Positions 24,370 through 36,006 are shown, counted from the first letter of the stretch. The stretch is 64,000 nt of DNA from Hellea balneolensis DSM 19091 (GCF_000428525.1 NZ_AUAC01000002.1:1-64000), one strand, 5' to 3'. The notes: a model not told the origin generated them from the sequence alone. Program-made: numbers and translations.

Positions 24370-25944
24370 TTAATTGAGCATGATTGCAGGGAGTTTAGTC
24401 GCCATGCTCGGTATGAAGATTACAAGTAAAATCACAAAGAGCTGTATCATAATAAAGGGCAAGACACCTCGGTAAAGCGCCGTTGTTGTAACTTCAGGCG
24501 GCGCGACGCCTCTTAGGTAAAATAATGCAAAGCCAAAAGGCGGCGTGAGGAAACTAGTCTGCAGGTTTAGCGCCATCAAAACGCCAAGCCAAATGGGGTC
24601 CATGCCCGTCGCCAGAAGAGGCGGCGCGACTAGAGGCACGACCACAAATGTGATTTCAATAAAGTCTAAGAAGAACCCCAGAATAAACATGACAAGCATC
24701 ACAAGGGCTAAGGCGCCCCACTTGCCGCCGGGTGCTGCGCTTAGGAGTTCTCCGACAAGCTCATCACCTCCGAACCCACGAAAGATAAGGGTAAAGACTG
24801 TCGCGCCAATCAGGATAACGAACACCATGCATGTAATATGCATTGTGGTTCGCGAGACGTCGCCGAGCTGTTTATTGCTTATAAGCGGCAACATAGAGAA
24901 ACCCGTTCCAATAATCGCCATTCCCGCCAGAGCTAAGGCCAAGCTAACAGCTATGCGTTCAGAGCCCGTCCAGTCATTCTGATCAAAGCGCATATCCACG
25001 CCTGTCAGGTTAATTACAACAAGTAAGATTAAACCTATGGCCGCCAGCAATGCGGCCCTACGTCCCAAGGTCGTTGGCGCAATGCGGTAAGCGGCCAGCA
25101 ATATTGCGCCCAAAGCGCCCAAAGCGGCACCGCGTGTCGGCGTTGCATATCCTGACAATATAGACCCCAGCACGGCAATAATAAGGAATATCGGTGGTAG
25201 CATCGCTATTAGAGTTTTGCGAATAAAGGCCCATGGCGACACACCCTCAGGCCAGTCCTGCGCCGGAGCCATTGACGGTTTAAGAATAGCGGTGATAGAA
25301 ATGTAGAGTGCATAAAGCGCGACTAGTATAAGCCCTGGCAATAGCGCTCCAGCGAATAAGTCCCCGACGGAGACAACTCCGGTAGCCTCAAGGCCAAAAC
25401 TGCGCTGCGCTTCTTGGTAAGCATTGCTCATTTGATCGCCCAAAATAACAAGCACGATAGAGGGCGGAATGATTTGCCCTAAGGTTCCCGAAGCGGCAAT
25501 GGAACCTGAGGCGAGGGAAGGCGCGTAATTTCGTTTCAACATGGTTGGTAAGGACAATAACCCCATAGTAACGACTGTCGCACCAACAATGCCAGTGGAA
25601 GCTGCGAGAAGCGCCCCTACGAAGACAACTGAGACGCCCAGACCGCCTTTCAGGGGGCCAAATAAATCCCCCATGGCCTCTAGCAAATCCTCAGCAATGC
25701 GGGACTTTTCAAGCATAACCCCCATAAAAACAAAAAGCGGGACAGCCATGAGAATTTCACGCGTTATTAGCGGATAAATACGGCCAGGTAATGAGAGAAG
25801 GAACTCAGCTTCAAATGTCCCCGTCGCAACGCCTAGCGCTGCAAAAATCAAAGAGACGCCGCTAAGCGTAAAGGCCACACTATAGCCGCCCATCAAACCG
25901 ATACAGGCGAGAGCAAACATCGCTATGGCCAATATCTCGGCCAT
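24370..25944 (-). CDS. TRAP transporter large permease, DctM type
   Basis: This 524-residue integral membrane protein has about 12-13 hydrophobic segments. It shows the DctM signature regions: MAVPLFVFMGVMLEKS near residue 65, GIVGATVVTMGLLSLPTML, SGTLGQIIPPSIVLVILG and, near the C-terminus, NLQTSFLTPPFGFALFYLRG. It is longer than minimal DctM (about 430) because of a middle insert (about 235-330), which is usual in the larger TRAP subfamily. It forms the ion-driven translocation channel with the small subunit encoded upstream; start and stop overlap as TAATG. Confidence 0.93.
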   Translation of the reverse strand: MAEILAIAMFALACIGLMGGYSVAFTLSGVSLIFAALGVATGTFEAEFLLSLPGRIYPLITREILMAVPLFVFMGVMLEKSRIAEDLLEAMGDLFGPLKGGLGVSVVFVGALLAASTGIVGATVVTMGLLSLPTMLKRNYAPSLASGSIAASGTLGQIIPPSIVLVILGDQMSNAYQEAQRSFGLEATGVVSVGDLFAGALLPGLILVALYALYISITAILKPSMAPAQDWPEGVSPWAFIRKTLIAMLPPIFLIIAVLGSILSGYATPTRGAALGALGAILLAAYRIAPTTLGRRAALLAAIGLILLVVINLTGVDMRFDQNDWTGSERIAVSLALALAGMAIIGTGFSMLPLISNKQLGDVSRTTMHITCMVFVILIGATVFTLIFRGFGGDELVGELLSAAPGGKWGALALVMLVMFILGFFLDFIEITFVVVPLVAPPLLATGMDPIWLGVLMALNLQTSFLTPPFGFALFYLRGVAPPEVTTTALYRGVLPFIMIQLFVILLVIFIPSMATKLPAIMLN

Positions 25945-26630
25945 TAGTGCTCAAGCTCCTGCTCGGAAAAAAATTGCGGTGTATGGGGCGGTCGTTCAGG
26001 CCTGTCTTGTCCGCTTAGGCACATAGCAGCGCGTAGGGCGATAGCGAGGCCTTGAAGGATCATCGTTACAGCAAAAATAGGAATAAGCGTTTTAAGAAGA
26101 AAATCACCCCTAATGCCATCTGCATCTGATGACCCTTCGAAAATACGCCAAGCAAAACTGACAAAGCCCTGAGAATTCCAGAGAATTATAAGACAGACAG
26201 GCAGGAGCAGGGCGTAATAACCCATGAAGTCGATAAGGGCGCGGGTCTTTGCGCTCATCCGTACATGGAAAACATCCACTCTAACATGCTGCCCTGCGAG
26301 TAATGTAGCCGCGGCTCCGAGCATGATGACTGAGGCATGGAAATAATCCGCGCTTTCAAAAAGTTTCGTCCAACTTTGGCCAAAAATAGAAAGCGCGAAT
26401 ACAGTGAAAGCAACTGTCAGAACTAAAATTGGAAGAAGCCACTTGACGGCTTCGCCTGTTGCGTAAGAAAAACTGTCTATTGTGCGAATGATAGCTTTTG
26501 AAATTGATTGTAAGATATTGATATTAGGCAGAAAAATATAGATTAATGGCAAGAGAAGTATCGGCATAAAAGCCCAGCCTATGGCTTTAACGGCGACCCC
26601 CAAACTTATAATGACTTCCCCAGTATCCAT
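25944..26630 (-). CDS. TRAP transporter small permease, DctQ type
   Basis: This 228-residue protein has four or five hydrophobic segments (about 12-35, 60-88, 95-112, 133-155, 180-200) with the DctQ-like region SADYFHASVIMLGAAATLLAGQ and VRVDVF. It is slightly longer than typical DctQ because of an extra N-terminal segment. It couples the periplasmic binding protein to the large permease. It lies one base after dctP and overlaps dctM by one base, so all three are a tight operon. Confidence 0.87.
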   Translation of the reverse strand: MDTGEVIISLGVAVKAIGWAFMPILLLPLIYIFLPNINILQSISKAIIRTIDSFSYATGEAVKWLLPILVLTVAFTVFALSIFGQSWTKLFESADYFHASVIMLGAAATLLAGQHVRVDVFHVRMSAKTRALIDFMGYYALLLPVCLIILWNSQGFVSFAWRIFEGSSDADGIRGDFLLKTLIPIFAVTMILQGLAIALRAAMCLSGQDRPERPPHTPQFFSEQELEH

Positions 26631-26631
26631 T

Positions 26632-27774
26632 TTAAGTTTTTAACGCTGCTTGACGGGCGCGGATATAGCGGCCATCACTCATTTCCGTCCAGCCGCGATA
26701 TTCATTTCGGGCAGCCAGATAGGAGTCGTATATTTTTTTTGTACGCGCATCTGATGAGCCTAATTCACGGACGACATCTTCACTTATCTTCCCAATCTTT
26801 ATCATGATTTCATCACTGAAGAAACGAGGTTCAATGCCGTGCTGCGTTTTTAGAATGTTGAGCGCTCTGGCGTTTTCATAGGTATATTCGCCAAGGCTAG
26901 CATCATTTGCCGCTTTGCAAGCAAAGCTAATCATGGCCTGTTCCGAGGCGCTAAAACTATTCCAAACGTCAAGATTGATACCTACAGCAAGAGAAGCTCC
27001 TGGCTCATGAAATCCCGGCGCGTAATAATAAGGGGCCTCACGGTAAAATCCAAAGGCATAATCATTCCAAGGGCCAACCCATTCTGTGCCGTCGAGTAAG
27101 CCTGATTGTAGCGCCTGGTAAATCTCACCGCCCGGCATGTTCACGGGCGCAGCCCCAAGGCGCCTGAGGACTTCTCCGCCTATGCCCGGCATCCTAAACC
27201 TCAGACCTTTAAAGTCCTCAAGAGAGTTCATTTCTTTTTTGAACCAACCGCCTGTTTGGTGGCCTGTATTTCCGGCTTGGAAAGGCTTGATGTTAAAGCT
27301 GGCAGACAGTTCATCCCATAATTTCTGGCCGCCGCCATGATCTATCCACCCCATTATCTCTGAGGCGGTCATGCCCATGGGCACAGCTGTGAAGAATGAA
27401 AAGCCTTTGGACTTTCCTTGCCAGTAATACTCCGCGCCGTGATACATATCCGCCGCGCCTGTTGACGTCGCATCGAAACATTCAAGCGCCCCGACAAGTT
27501 CTCCAGCAGCATAGACTTTAACGTCTATTCGGCCATTGCTCATATCATAAAGCGCTTTGGAGAAACGGTTAGGCATCTGCCCCAAGCCCGGAAAGTCTTT
27601 GGGCCACGTCGTGGCCATGCGGAATTGTTTCAGTCCTTTGGAGATATTTGGCGCGCCTATCTTTTTCTCGGTTTTAGCCGCAGCGGGGGTTTTGGGATTT
27701 TTACCAAGTATTGCTGCAACCCCTGTGCCTGTCGCGACGGCAGCAGCGGCTCCTAAAATGTGACGGCGTTTCAT
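26632..27774 (-). CDS. TRAP transporter substrate-binding protein, DctP/TakP type
   Basis: The 380-residue protein (from 27774) starts with MKRRHILGAAAAVATG, a twin-arginine-like export signal, although the RR context is minimal. The TRAP solute-binding fold follows, with RMATTWPKDFPGL, GALECFDATSTGAADMYHG, the RFRMPGIGGEVLRRLGAAP arginine motif for carboxylate binding, and EWVGPWNDYAFGFY. The last motifs resemble the TakP branch that binds 2-oxo acids, so a keto or hydroxy acid ligand is likely but not proven. I chose ATG 27774, with GGAGAG upstream and an ATGA overlap with bpt, over an in-frame start 24 bases earlier. Confidence 0.88.
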   Translation of the reverse strand: MKRRHILGAAAAVATGTGVAAILGKNPKTPAAAKTEKKIGAPNISKGLKQFRMATTWPKDFPGLGQMPNRFSKALYDMSNGRIDVKVYAAGELVGALECFDATSTGAADMYHGAEYYWQGKSKGFSFFTAVPMGMTASEIMGWIDHGGGQKLWDELSASFNIKPFQAGNTGHQTGGWFKKEMNSLEDFKGLRFRMPGIGGEVLRRLGAAPVNMPGGEIYQALQSGLLDGTEWVGPWNDYAFGFYREAPYYYAPGFHEPGASLAVGINLDVWNSFSASEQAMISFACKAANDASLGEYTYENARALNILKTQHGIEPRFFSDEIMIKIGKISEDVVRELGSSDARTKKIYDSYLAARNEYRGWTEMSDGRYIRARQAALKT

Positions 27775-28499
27775 TTGCCACTCTCCATGACACGCCATCC
27801 TTCAGCGCCAAGAATTTCACAAGGCTGAAAACGAGCTTTGTAATCCATTTTAGGGCTCCCTTCGACCCAATACCCCAAATAGAGATAAGGTAAGTCTTGT
27901 GATCGACAGCGACTTATTTGATCCAATATCATCAAGTTGCCAAGACTGCGCTTTCGCTCTTCTGGATTGAAAAAGCTATAAACCATCGACAGCCCGTCCT
28001 GCAGTCGGTCAATTAAAACCGCTGCTATAAGAGTGTTGGATGTGTCGCGATACTCGATGATTTCAGTTTCCGCTGAGCATTCTTCAACCATCATTTCATA
28101 GCGAACAAAATCCATCTCTGACATTCCGCCGCCATGATGACGGGAGATTAAATAACGGTGGAGAAGATCATATTGCTCTTCTGTTGCAAAGGATTCTTGA
28201 ACGGTCATTGTGAGGTCAGCATTATTGGCTTTAATGCGGCGAAAGCTCTTACTTGGTGTAAATTCCGCCGTTCGTATACGAAGCGACCGGCACTCGCGGC
28301 AAGTTTCGCATGCTGGCCGATAGATCACATTCTGTGATCGCCTGAAGCCTGCATGCGTTAGGTAGTTATTTAAATGAGGGCCCGTTAAGGGGTCGAGTTG
28401 CGTAAATATTTTACGCTCCATGCGTCCCGGCAGATATGGGCATGGCGAAGGAATCGTCAGGTAAAACTGTAGTCGATTCGGATCAAAAGGTTGCGTCAT
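27771..28499 (-). CDS. bpt: Aspartate/glutamate leucyltransferase
   Basis: Bpt attaches leucine to N-terminal Asp or Glu of proteins, marking them for ClpS/ClpAP degradation (bacterial N-end rule). The 242-residue protein has the family's N-terminal cysteine-bearing region (PCPYLPGRMERKIFTQL, then NVIYRPACETCRECRSLR). The GNAT-like C-terminal domain has LIAAVLIDRLQDGLSMVYSF and LYLGYWVEGSPKMDYKARF. Length and motifs are normal. Its stop overlaps the TRAP binding protein start by ATGA, an unusual partner that probably reflects transcription convenience. Confidence 0.92.
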   Translation of the reverse strand: MTQPFDPNRLQFYLTIPSPCPYLPGRMERKIFTQLDPLTGPHLNNYLTHAGFRRSQNVIYRPACETCRECRSLRIRTAEFTPSKSFRRIKANNADLTMTVQESFATEEQYDLLHRYLISRHHGGGMSEMDFVRYEMMVEECSAETEIIEYRDTSNTLIAAVLIDRLQDGLSMVYSFFNPEERKRSLGNLMILDQISRCRSQDLPYLYLGYWVEGSPKMDYKARFQPCEILGAEGWRVMESGK

Positions 28500-28515
28500 A
28501 AGGCTCTATATCACG

Positions 28516-30354
28516 CTATATTTGAAAGAACAGAGGAACGAGGAGTGTGAAGCTAATCCACATAAGGAAAATAAGAGGGATACCAAATTTGGCAAAATCA
28601 GCGAAATTATAGCGCCCTGGGCCCATCACTAACAGGTTCGTTTGATAAGCAATAGGTGTCGCAAAAGAGCAATTTGCTGCAAAAATGACCGTCATAACCA
28701 TGGCTATGGGATCTATGCCCGTCTGTTGGCTTATTGCGAGTGCTATTGGCGCAAATAGCAAGGCTGATGCGCTATTGGATATGATGTTGGTCATAAGCGC
28801 GATTAACAAGAAAACAGCCGCTATTAGGACATGATTACCAAAGGGCTGGAAAGTCTCGACGGCTTTCATGCCGATATAGGCGGCTCCGCCAGTATTTTCT
28901 AAGGCTAGCCCCATGGCGAAAGCTGCGCCGATCAGCAAGAAGATTCGCATATCCAATGCGCGTACCGCCTGACGTATGTTTAGGCACCCGCTCATAATCA
29001 TAGCGAGGGCACCACTTAGGGCAGCAATTTCAATCGGGACAAAACTCGTGGCTGCGGCAAATATAGTCCCAGCGAAGATAATTCGTGCAAATAGAGATTT
29101 TCGAATATCCGGGAGTTCCGCTTTTGACCAGTCGAGTAATAACAAGTCCCGGTTATTGCGCAGTTCTCTCATGTCTGCGTCATATCCAAATAGCAGCAGC
29201 ACATCACCAGCCTCAAGGCGTATTTCAAGCATCCGTTTTCGGATCATTCGTGAGCGGCGCTGTATGCCCAAAACAAGGCATCCTGTCTGCCGCCTGAAAC
29301 CGACTTGCTCAATGTTGCGTCCGATCATACGTGAGCCCGGCGCAATAACGGCTTCGCTGATGATGATGGCCTCTGTATTTTCACCTGTCTTACTCTCATC
29401 GTGGAAGCCGGCAATGTTGAGCATACCTTCCAGATATCGAGGACTCGAGGATAAGAGATTCGAGAGAGATTTACGGGTTGCGGCAACAATCAAGACGTCA
29501 CCTGTTTGCAAGGCATGTTCGAAAGGCGGTAGCAGGCCTTTTTCGCCGCGTTGTATCATACGAACTGTTACGTTTTTTAGCGCAGGGTAGAGGCCTGCAA
29601 TAGGTTGTGTGCCTTTCAACGGATGGTTCTCAGTTACGCGTATTTGCGCAATATATTGTTGTCCGGACTCGCTGACTTCTTTTTCGAGACTTTTGCGTTC
29701 GGGCAATAGATATGGAGAGGCCAAGATAATATAAATAGCGCCAATGGCCGCTAATACTATTCCCATTGAAAATTGAGAGAAAAAACCAAGTGACATATCG
29801 CTGCTGCGTTGCAGGACGTCATTAACCAGAAGGTTAGTCGAAGATCCGATCAGCGTAGTCATACCCGCAAGAATACACATGAAACTTAAAGGCATCATGT
29901 AGCGGGACGCTGAGCGGCGCAGCCTTGATGACATGGCGGATAAGACAGGAATAAACATAACGACAACCGGCGTGTTATTCATAAACATAGACACGGCAAA
30001 GGCGACAGCAAAGACAAGGAACAAAGTGCGGCGGGGGCTTTTGTCGAGCGCATTATTGATGCTCATGATTGGGCCTTCGAGCGCCCCAGTCTGAAACATG
30101 CCTTGACCGACGACAAGCAAAGCCATGATGGTAATAAGGGCAGGCGCCGCGAAGCCTGATAGAAGGGAACTGCTATCAAGTCCCTCAGAACCGGGAGGCG
30201 AGAAGAAGTGAAAGAAAATCAAGAGCGCCGCAATGACGCCCACTGAAATCGTCTCTATTGAATAACGTTCTCTAACATAGAACCAGACAGCAATCAGAAC
30301 GATGAGCATTGTCGCCCACATCTGCCAACTGGCTGTTATCGTGAAACTATCCAT
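28516..30354 (-). CDS. SLC13/DASS-type anion:sodium symporter with RCK domains
   Basis: This 612-residue protein has about 10-11 membrane segments in two blocks (about 10-205 and 405-612) separated by two cytoplasmic TrkA-C (RCK_C) domains (about 215-300 and 305-395). Landmarks are MFMNNTPVVVMFIPVLSAMS and STNLLVNDV in the first half and NIISNSASALLFAPIALAIS in the second, both typical of the SLC13/CitMHS superfamily. Substrates of this branch include sulfate and dicarboxylates; nothing here decides which. It ends 16 bases before bpt starts on the same strand. Confidence 0.87.
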   Translation of the reverse strand: MDSFTITASWQMWATMLIVLIAVWFYVRERYSIETISVGVIAALLIFFHFFSPPGSEGLDSSSLLSGFAAPALITIMALLVVGQGMFQTGALEGPIMSINNALDKSPRRTLFLVFAVAFAVSMFMNNTPVVVMFIPVLSAMSSRLRRSASRYMMPLSFMCILAGMTTLIGSSTNLLVNDVLQRSSDMSLGFFSQFSMGIVLAAIGAIYIILASPYLLPERKSLEKEVSESGQQYIAQIRVTENHPLKGTQPIAGLYPALKNVTVRMIQRGEKGLLPPFEHALQTGDVLIVAATRKSLSNLLSSSPRYLEGMLNIAGFHDESKTGENTEAIIISEAVIAPGSRMIGRNIEQVGFRRQTGCLVLGIQRRSRMIRKRMLEIRLEAGDVLLLFGYDADMRELRNNRDLLLLDWSKAELPDIRKSLFARIIFAGTIFAAATSFVPIEIAALSGALAMIMSGCLNIRQAVRALDMRIFLLIGAAFAMGLALENTGGAAYIGMKAVETFQPFGNHVLIAAVFLLIALMTNIISNSASALLFAPIALAISQQTGIDPIAMVMTVIFAANCSFATPIAYQTNLLVMGPGRYNFADFAKFGIPLIFLMWISFTLLVPLFFQI

Positions 30355-30466
30355 CCTTAAGGGTTCTGCCTTTTTTTGAGTTAATTCTCAATTTTAGAAA
30401 AAACTGTCATATCTTTATTTGATTGAATAGAAGCGCGTAAGGCAAGGATATTTTGGAGATTTATAG

Positions 30467-31321
30467 ATGGCCAGATGTGCATTTTTAGGTTTGGGCGTTA
30501 TGGGATATCCCATGGCTGGGCATTTATTAAGAGCCGGACATCAAGTGACTGTATGGAATAGGACAAAGTCCAAATCAAAGTTGTGGTCAGATGAGTATGA
30601 CGGCCAGTTTGCGGATACTATTGAAGAGGCTGTCAAAAACGCTGATTTTGTTATGATTTGCGTCGGGGATGATCCGGATGTTTATGCCGTCGTCACGCCA
30701 GCTTTGAAAGTTTTGGAAGCGGGTAGCATCATTGTTGATCATACAACAGCTTCGGCTGAATGCGCTCGTGAATGTCATGGAATGGCTATGGCTAAAGGTA
30801 TTGGTTTTGTAGATGCGCCGATTTCAGGAGGAGAAGCTGGAGCGGTAAATGGTCAGCTCACAATTATGTGCGGCGGTGATAAAGAAGACTATATAAAAGC
30901 AGAGCCAATTATGGAGCCGTATGCGAAAGCAATGAAATTAATGGGCCTAAGCGGAGCAGGACAGCTCACCAAGATGGTCAATCAAATCTGCATTGCAGGA
31001 ATTTTGCAAGGATTGGCCGAAGGTGTTCATTTTGCGCAAAAAGCGGGTCTTGATATTGATGAAGTCATTCAAGCTATTGGTAAAGGCGCAGCGCAAAGCT
31101 GGCAGATGGATAACCGGGCTTCCACCATGGGGCGCGATGAATATGACTTTGGTTTTGCGGTGGATTGGATGCGCAAAGATTTGGGGATAACCTTGAAAAC
31201 AGCCAAAGATGTTGGTGCTGAATTAGTGCTAACGAAAATGGTGGACGAATATTATAGTGATGTTCAAGAAATGGGCGGAAATCGATGGGATACGTCTAGC
31301 CTACTAAAGCGCTTAAGCTAA
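30467..31321 (+). CDS. NAD(P)-dependent beta-hydroxyacid dehydrogenase
   Basis: This 284-residue protein has a Rossmann motif FLGLGVMGYPMAG at the N-terminus, DAPISGGEAGAVNGQLTIM in the middle, and GAGQLTKMVNQICIAG with the catalytic lysine, followed by a helical domain. It is related to 3-hydroxyisobutyrate dehydrogenase and to the DEH reductase encoded at 11485, though only moderately similar. It stands alone on the plus strand between two minus-strand genes. The substrate is unknown; candidates are 3-hydroxyisobutyrate, tartronate semialdehyde and succinic semialdehyde. Confidence 0.85.
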   Translation: MARCAFLGLGVMGYPMAGHLLRAGHQVTVWNRTKSKSKLWSDEYDGQFADTIEEAVKNADFVMICVGDDPDVYAVVTPALKVLEAGSIIVDHTTASAECARECHGMAMAKGIGFVDAPISGGEAGAVNGQLTIMCGGDKEDYIKAEPIMEPYAKAMKLMGLSGAGQLTKMVNQICIAGILQGLAEGVHFAQKAGLDIDEVIQAIGKGAAQSWQMDNRASTMGRDEYDFGFAVDWMRKDLGITLKTAKDVGAELVLTKMVDEYYSDVQEMGGNRWDTSSLLKRLS

Positions 31322-31323
31322 AT

Positions 31324-32334
<1,011 letters not shown>

Positions 32335-32445
32335 TTATACAAGCCGTTTCAATTTTTGATATGAGACAATTTGCGACGTTTGAGTAGTGGTAATTTAAAT
32401 GATTTCCTATATATGGAAGTTGAAAACAAATTTGGGAATCCCATT

Positions 32446-33669
32446 ATGGGTGCGAAATTCAGAGAAAAATTCCAATCCGCGGTCGATAATGTCCGTGAAG
32501 AGGGACGTTATCGTATTTTTCGGGATATTCGGCGCAAAGCAGGAGCTTTCCCCGAAGCGACATGGTTTAAAGACAATAGTGAGCAAGACATCACTGTTTG
32601 GTGCTCGAATGATTATCTGGGCATGGGCCAGAACGAATGTGTTGTTGAGGCAGTGAAATCCGCCGTTGATGCCGCTGGAACAGGATCAGGTGGGACGCGC
32701 AATATTTCAGGCACGACGCGTTATCATGTTCAGCTCGAACAAGAACTTGCCTCGCTTCACCAAAAGGATGCGGCACTGGTTTTAACGTCGGGGTATGTTG
32801 CGAATGAAGCGACTTTGGGAGTTATGAGCAAAATCCTGCCTGGCCTTGTCATTCTGTCTGATGAAATGAATCACGCCTCTATGATATCTGGTATCCAGCG
32901 CGCACGTTGCGAGAAGAAGATCTTCAAGCATAACGACCTTGCAGATCTCGAAGCTAAGCTCAAAGAGCTGCCTTTTGAGGCCCCTAAACTTATCGCTTTT
33001 GAATCTGTTTATTCCATGGATGCGGATATTGCCCCAATTGAGCAGATTTGTGATTTAGCGGATAAATACAATGCTTTAACTTATATTGATGAAGTGCATG
33101 CCGTAGGTATGTATGGTCCTACAGGCGGCGGTGTTAGCGAAGAACGCGGCTTGATGGACCGTATTGACATCATTCAAGGTACACTAGCCAAGGCTTATGG
33201 TATGGTTGGTGGTTACATCGCAGCGGATAGCGTCATCATTGATGCGGTGCGCTCTATGGCGTCTGGCTTTATTTTCACGACGTCTATACCACCCAGCACA
33301 GCGGCAGGGGCCTTGCGGTCTGTGCGGGTTTTGAAAATGACGCCTGAAAAACGCGCTCAACATCAAGAACGTGCGAATGTCCTCAAGGCCCGTTTCCGTG
33401 AAGTCGGGTATGATTTTATTGACGGCGAAACACATATTGTTCCTCTGATGGTCGGCGACCCCGTCAAATGCCAAGCAATATCAGATCGCTTGATTGAGGA
33501 TTTCGGCATCTATGCGCAACCCATCAACTTCCCAACGGTTCCACGCGGCACAGAGCGCTTGCGTTTCACGCCAAGCCCATTCCACACAGATGCCATGATG
33601 GATGAACTCATGAGCGCTCTGGACATTGTTTGGGCTGAATTTGGCCTGAAAAAAGCGGATGTTGCTTAG
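32446..33669 (+). CDS. hemA: 5-aminolevulinate synthase
   Basis: This PLP enzyme joins glycine and succinyl-CoA to make 5-aminolevulinate (C4 or Shemin pathway), a hallmark of alphaproteobacteria. From ATG 32446 the protein has 407 residues, the usual length. It includes [19 protein letters not shown] at the N-terminus, [34 protein letters not shown] and the PLP lysine K249 in [15 protein letters not shown]. In-frame starts 33 and 75 bases upstream lack ribosome sites and would add residues foreign to the family. It lies divergent from hemB. Confidence 0.93.
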   Translation: MGAKFREKFQSAVDNVREEGRYRIFRDIRRKAGAFPEATWFKDNSEQDITVWCSNDYLGMGQNECVVEAVKSAVDAAGTGSGGTRNISGTTRYHVQLEQELASLHQKDAALVLTSGYVANEATLGVMSKILPGLVILSDEMNHASMISGIQRARCEKKIFKHNDLADLEAKLKELPFEAPKLIAFESVYSMDADIAPIEQICDLADKYNALTYIDEVHAVGMYGPTGGGVSEERGLMDRIDIIQGTLAKAYGMVGGYIAADSVIIDAVRSMASGFIFTTSIPPSTAAGALRSVRVLKMTPEKRAQHQERANVLKARFREVGYDFIDGETHIVPLMVGDPVKCQAISDRLIEDFGIYAQPINFPTVPRGTERLRFTPSPFHTDAMMDELMSALDIVWAEFGLKKADVA

Positions 33670-33753
33670 AGACATGTAAAATTCACCTCTCGCATTGCGA
33701 TGCAGCCTATTTCAAACTATCTCGCCCGTAGAATTTAAAAACGGAATCATCCC

Positions 33754-35049
33754 ATGACAGATCAAAGTACTGCCCATCTAGGCAATTATTTCAGTCAATC
33801 CCTTAAAGACCGTGACCCTGAACTTTTTGCGTCAATGCAAGACGAATATGACCGCCAGCAACATGAAATTGAGTTGATTGCGTCTGAGAACATTGTCTCA
33901 AAAGCCGTTATGGAAGCGCAAGGCTCCGTTCTGACAAACAAATACGCCGAGGGCTATCCGGGAAAACGTTATTATGGCGGTTGTCAGCATGTGGATGTGG
34001 CGGAGCAACTTGCAATTGATCGCGCGTGCGAACTTTTTGATTGCGGCTTTGCTAACGTACAGCCCAATTCTGGGTCCCAAGCCAATCAAGGTGTTTTCTT
34101 GGCGCTTTTACAGCCTGGGGATACGATTTTGGGAATGGATTTAGCTTCTGGCGGTCACTTAACGCATGGTGCTCCGCCGAATATGTCCGGTAAGTGGTTC
34201 AATGCAATTGCTTACGGCGTAACGAACGACACAAATCTGATTGATTATGACCAAGTGGAAGCTCTTGCGGTCCAACACAAGCCAAAGATGATTATTTGCG
34301 GTGGTTCAGCTTATTCACGTCAAATCGATTTCGCTCGTTTCCGCGCAATTGCGGATAATGTTGGCGCCTACCTTCATGTGGATATGGCTCATTTCGCAGG
34401 TCTTGTGGCCGGCGGAACGCATCCTTCGCCTTTCCCTCATGCCCATGTCGCGACAACGACAACGCATAAAACACTGCGCGGCCCTCGCGGGGGGATGATT
34501 CTGACAAATGATGAAGTTTTGGCAAAGAAATTCAATTCAGCGATCTTCCCAGGTCTGCAAGGCGGCCCGCTTATGCATGTGATTGCAGGTAAAGCAGCAG
34601 CCTTTGGCGATGCTTTAAAGCCTGAGTTTAAAGCTTACAGCCAAGCCGTGATTGATAATTGCAAAGCTATGGCTGAGGCTCTTGTTGAGGCTGGTTATGC
34701 GGTTGTCACAGGCGGCACAGATACGCATTTGGCGCTGATTGACTTGTCTCCCAAGGGCGTGAAAGGCCGCTCTGCTGAAAAAGCATTGGGCCGCGCTTAT
34801 ATCACGTGTAACAAAAATGGTATCCCGTTTGATAAAGAGAAGTTCACTATCACATCTGGTATTCGCGTTGGATCACCTGCTGGAACAACGCGCGGATTTG
34901 GAACGGCTGAATTTAAACTCATTGGTGAGTTAATGGCTGAAGTTCTGGATGCTTTGGCTGAAAGCCCGAAGGGAAATCCCGAAGTTGAAGCTTCTGTGCG
35001 TGAGCGCGTAAAAGCCCTTACCGCTAAATTCCCAATTTATGAAGGCTGA
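33754..35049 (+). CDS. glyA: Serine hydroxymethyltransferase
   Basis: GlyA interconverts serine and glycine with tetrahydrofolate, supplying one-carbon units and glycine for HemA next door. The 431-residue protein has [13 protein letters not shown], the [15 protein letters not shown] substrate motif and PLP lysine K239 in [16 protein letters not shown]. Its length is normal. It follows hemA after 84 bases and overlaps the thioesterase gene tail to tail by 13 bases. In alphaproteobacteria glyA often precedes nrdR, and that neighbourhood is kept here with the thioesterase inserted. Confidence 0.96.
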   Translation: MTDQSTAHLGNYFSQSLKDRDPELFASMQDEYDRQQHEIELIASENIVSKAVMEAQGSVLTNKYAEGYPGKRYYGGCQHVDVAEQLAIDRACELFDCGFANVQPNSGSQANQGVFLALLQPGDTILGMDLASGGHLTHGAPPNMSGKWFNAIAYGVTNDTNLIDYDQVEALAVQHKPKMIICGGSAYSRQIDFARFRAIADNVGAYLHVDMAHFAGLVAGGTHPSPFPHAHVATTTTHKTLRGPRGGMILTNDEVLAKKFNSAIFPGLQGGPLMHVIAGKAAAFGDALKPEFKAYSQAVIDNCKAMAEALVEAGYAVVTGGTDTHLALIDLSPKGVKGRSAEKALGRAYITCNKNGIPFDKEKFTITSGIRVGSPAGTTRGFGTAEFKLIGELMAEVLDALAESPKGNPEVEASVRERVKALTAKFPIYEG

Positions 35050-35456
35050 GGCAAAGCATAGGTAACTGTCGCGCGGCTTGAGAGTTTTTTGCTGTTCTTG
35101 CCGCGAATATTGACAGCAATGACAGCCAGAGAGCGGCCTAATTTGACCATTTTACCCTCGATATGAACTATTTCGTCTTGCAAAGGGCGAAGAAAATCTA
35201 TGTTGAGATTGGATGTTAGCGCCATAGGTGTGATGCCAAGCCGCGTAAATATGACAGCATAAGCAATGTGATCAGCAAGCGCCATTTGAGTCGGGCCTGA
35301 AACAAACCCTCCGGGCCGTAAATTGCTATCATCCATTGCGGCTTCCATAATGATATGATCCGGCTTGGCAAGCGTAATATCAGGTATCGCGCCGCGATTT
35401 CCAGTGAAGTTTTCTTTGAAAAACTGGTTCATGTCTTGGGCTGAAACTTTACTCAT
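35037..35456 (-). CDS. PaaI-type hotdog thioesterase
   Basis: This 139-residue protein has a single hotdog fold. The motif [24 protein letters not shown] carries the family's catalytic-region HGG-like turn in modified form, and [20 protein letters not shown] forms the central strands. It probably hydrolyses an acyl-CoA or aryl-CoA; the substrate is unknown. It is opposite in strand to its neighbours, and its 3' end overlaps glyA. Confidence 0.8.
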   Translation of the reverse strand: MSKVSAQDMNQFFKENFTGNRGAIPDITLAKPDHIIMEAAMDDSNLRPGGFVSGPTQMALADHIAYAVIFTRLGITPMALTSNLNIDFLRPLQDEIVHIEGKMVKLGRSLAVIAVNIRGKNSKKLSSRATVTYALPQPS

Positions 35457-35532
35457 GTGGGCTCAATTCTCTAAGCTGATGCAGACACTTAACCCATTTG
35501 CGCTTCCGAGCAAACGTGTTACTTAACTGCTC

Positions 35533-36006
35533 ATGCGTTGTCCATTTTGTAGTTCCGAAGATACTCAGGTTAAAGATAGCCGTCAGGCCGAAGATAATAC
35601 AGCTGTTCGCCGTCGTCGCCTCTGCGGAAAATGTGCGGGCCGGTTTACGACATTTGAGCGCGTGCAGCTTAGAGAACTGACAGTTGTGAAAAAATCAGGG
35701 CGCAGAACGCCTTTCGATAGGGATAAACTTGCGCGATCGATTATGATTGCGATGCAAAAACGTCCCGTGGAACCAGAACGGATTGAGCAAATGATTAGTG
35801 GCGTAGTCAGGCAGCTTGAAAGCGCCGGTAATTCAGACATTACATCCGACCATATCGGCGCACTTGTCATGGAAGGTCTCGCAGGTCTCGATAAGGTGGC
35901 TTATGTTCGCTATGCTTCAGTCTATAAAGACTTCCGTGCGACAGCTGATTTCGAGACCTTTATCGAAGAAGAAAAACTTGATTCTGAAGAGAGCGAAGAA
36001 GAGTAA
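35533..36006 (+). CDS. nrdR: Transcriptional repressor NrdR
   Basis: NrdR represses ribonucleotide reductase genes in response to ATP/dATP. The 157-residue protein has the zinc ribbon (C3, C6, C31, C34) and an ATP-cone domain ([19 protein letters not shown], then [13 protein letters not shown]). It ends in an acidic tail. It opens the conserved cluster nrdR-ribD-ribE-ribB-ribH-nusB-thiL, and the next gene follows after three bases. Confidence 0.95.
   Translation: MRCPFCSSEDTQVKDSRQAEDNTAVRRRRLCGKCAGRFTTFERVQLRELTVVKKSGRRTPFDRDKLARSIMIAMQKRPVEPERIEQMISGVVRQLESAGNSDITSDHIGALVMEGLAGLDKVAYVRYASVYKDFRATADFETFIEEEKLDSEESEEE

Noticed and set aside
28976-29590. 204-codon plus-strand open frame over the SLC13 carrier gene
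   Set aside because: It is antisense to a conserved membrane carrier; composition is typical of a shadow frame.
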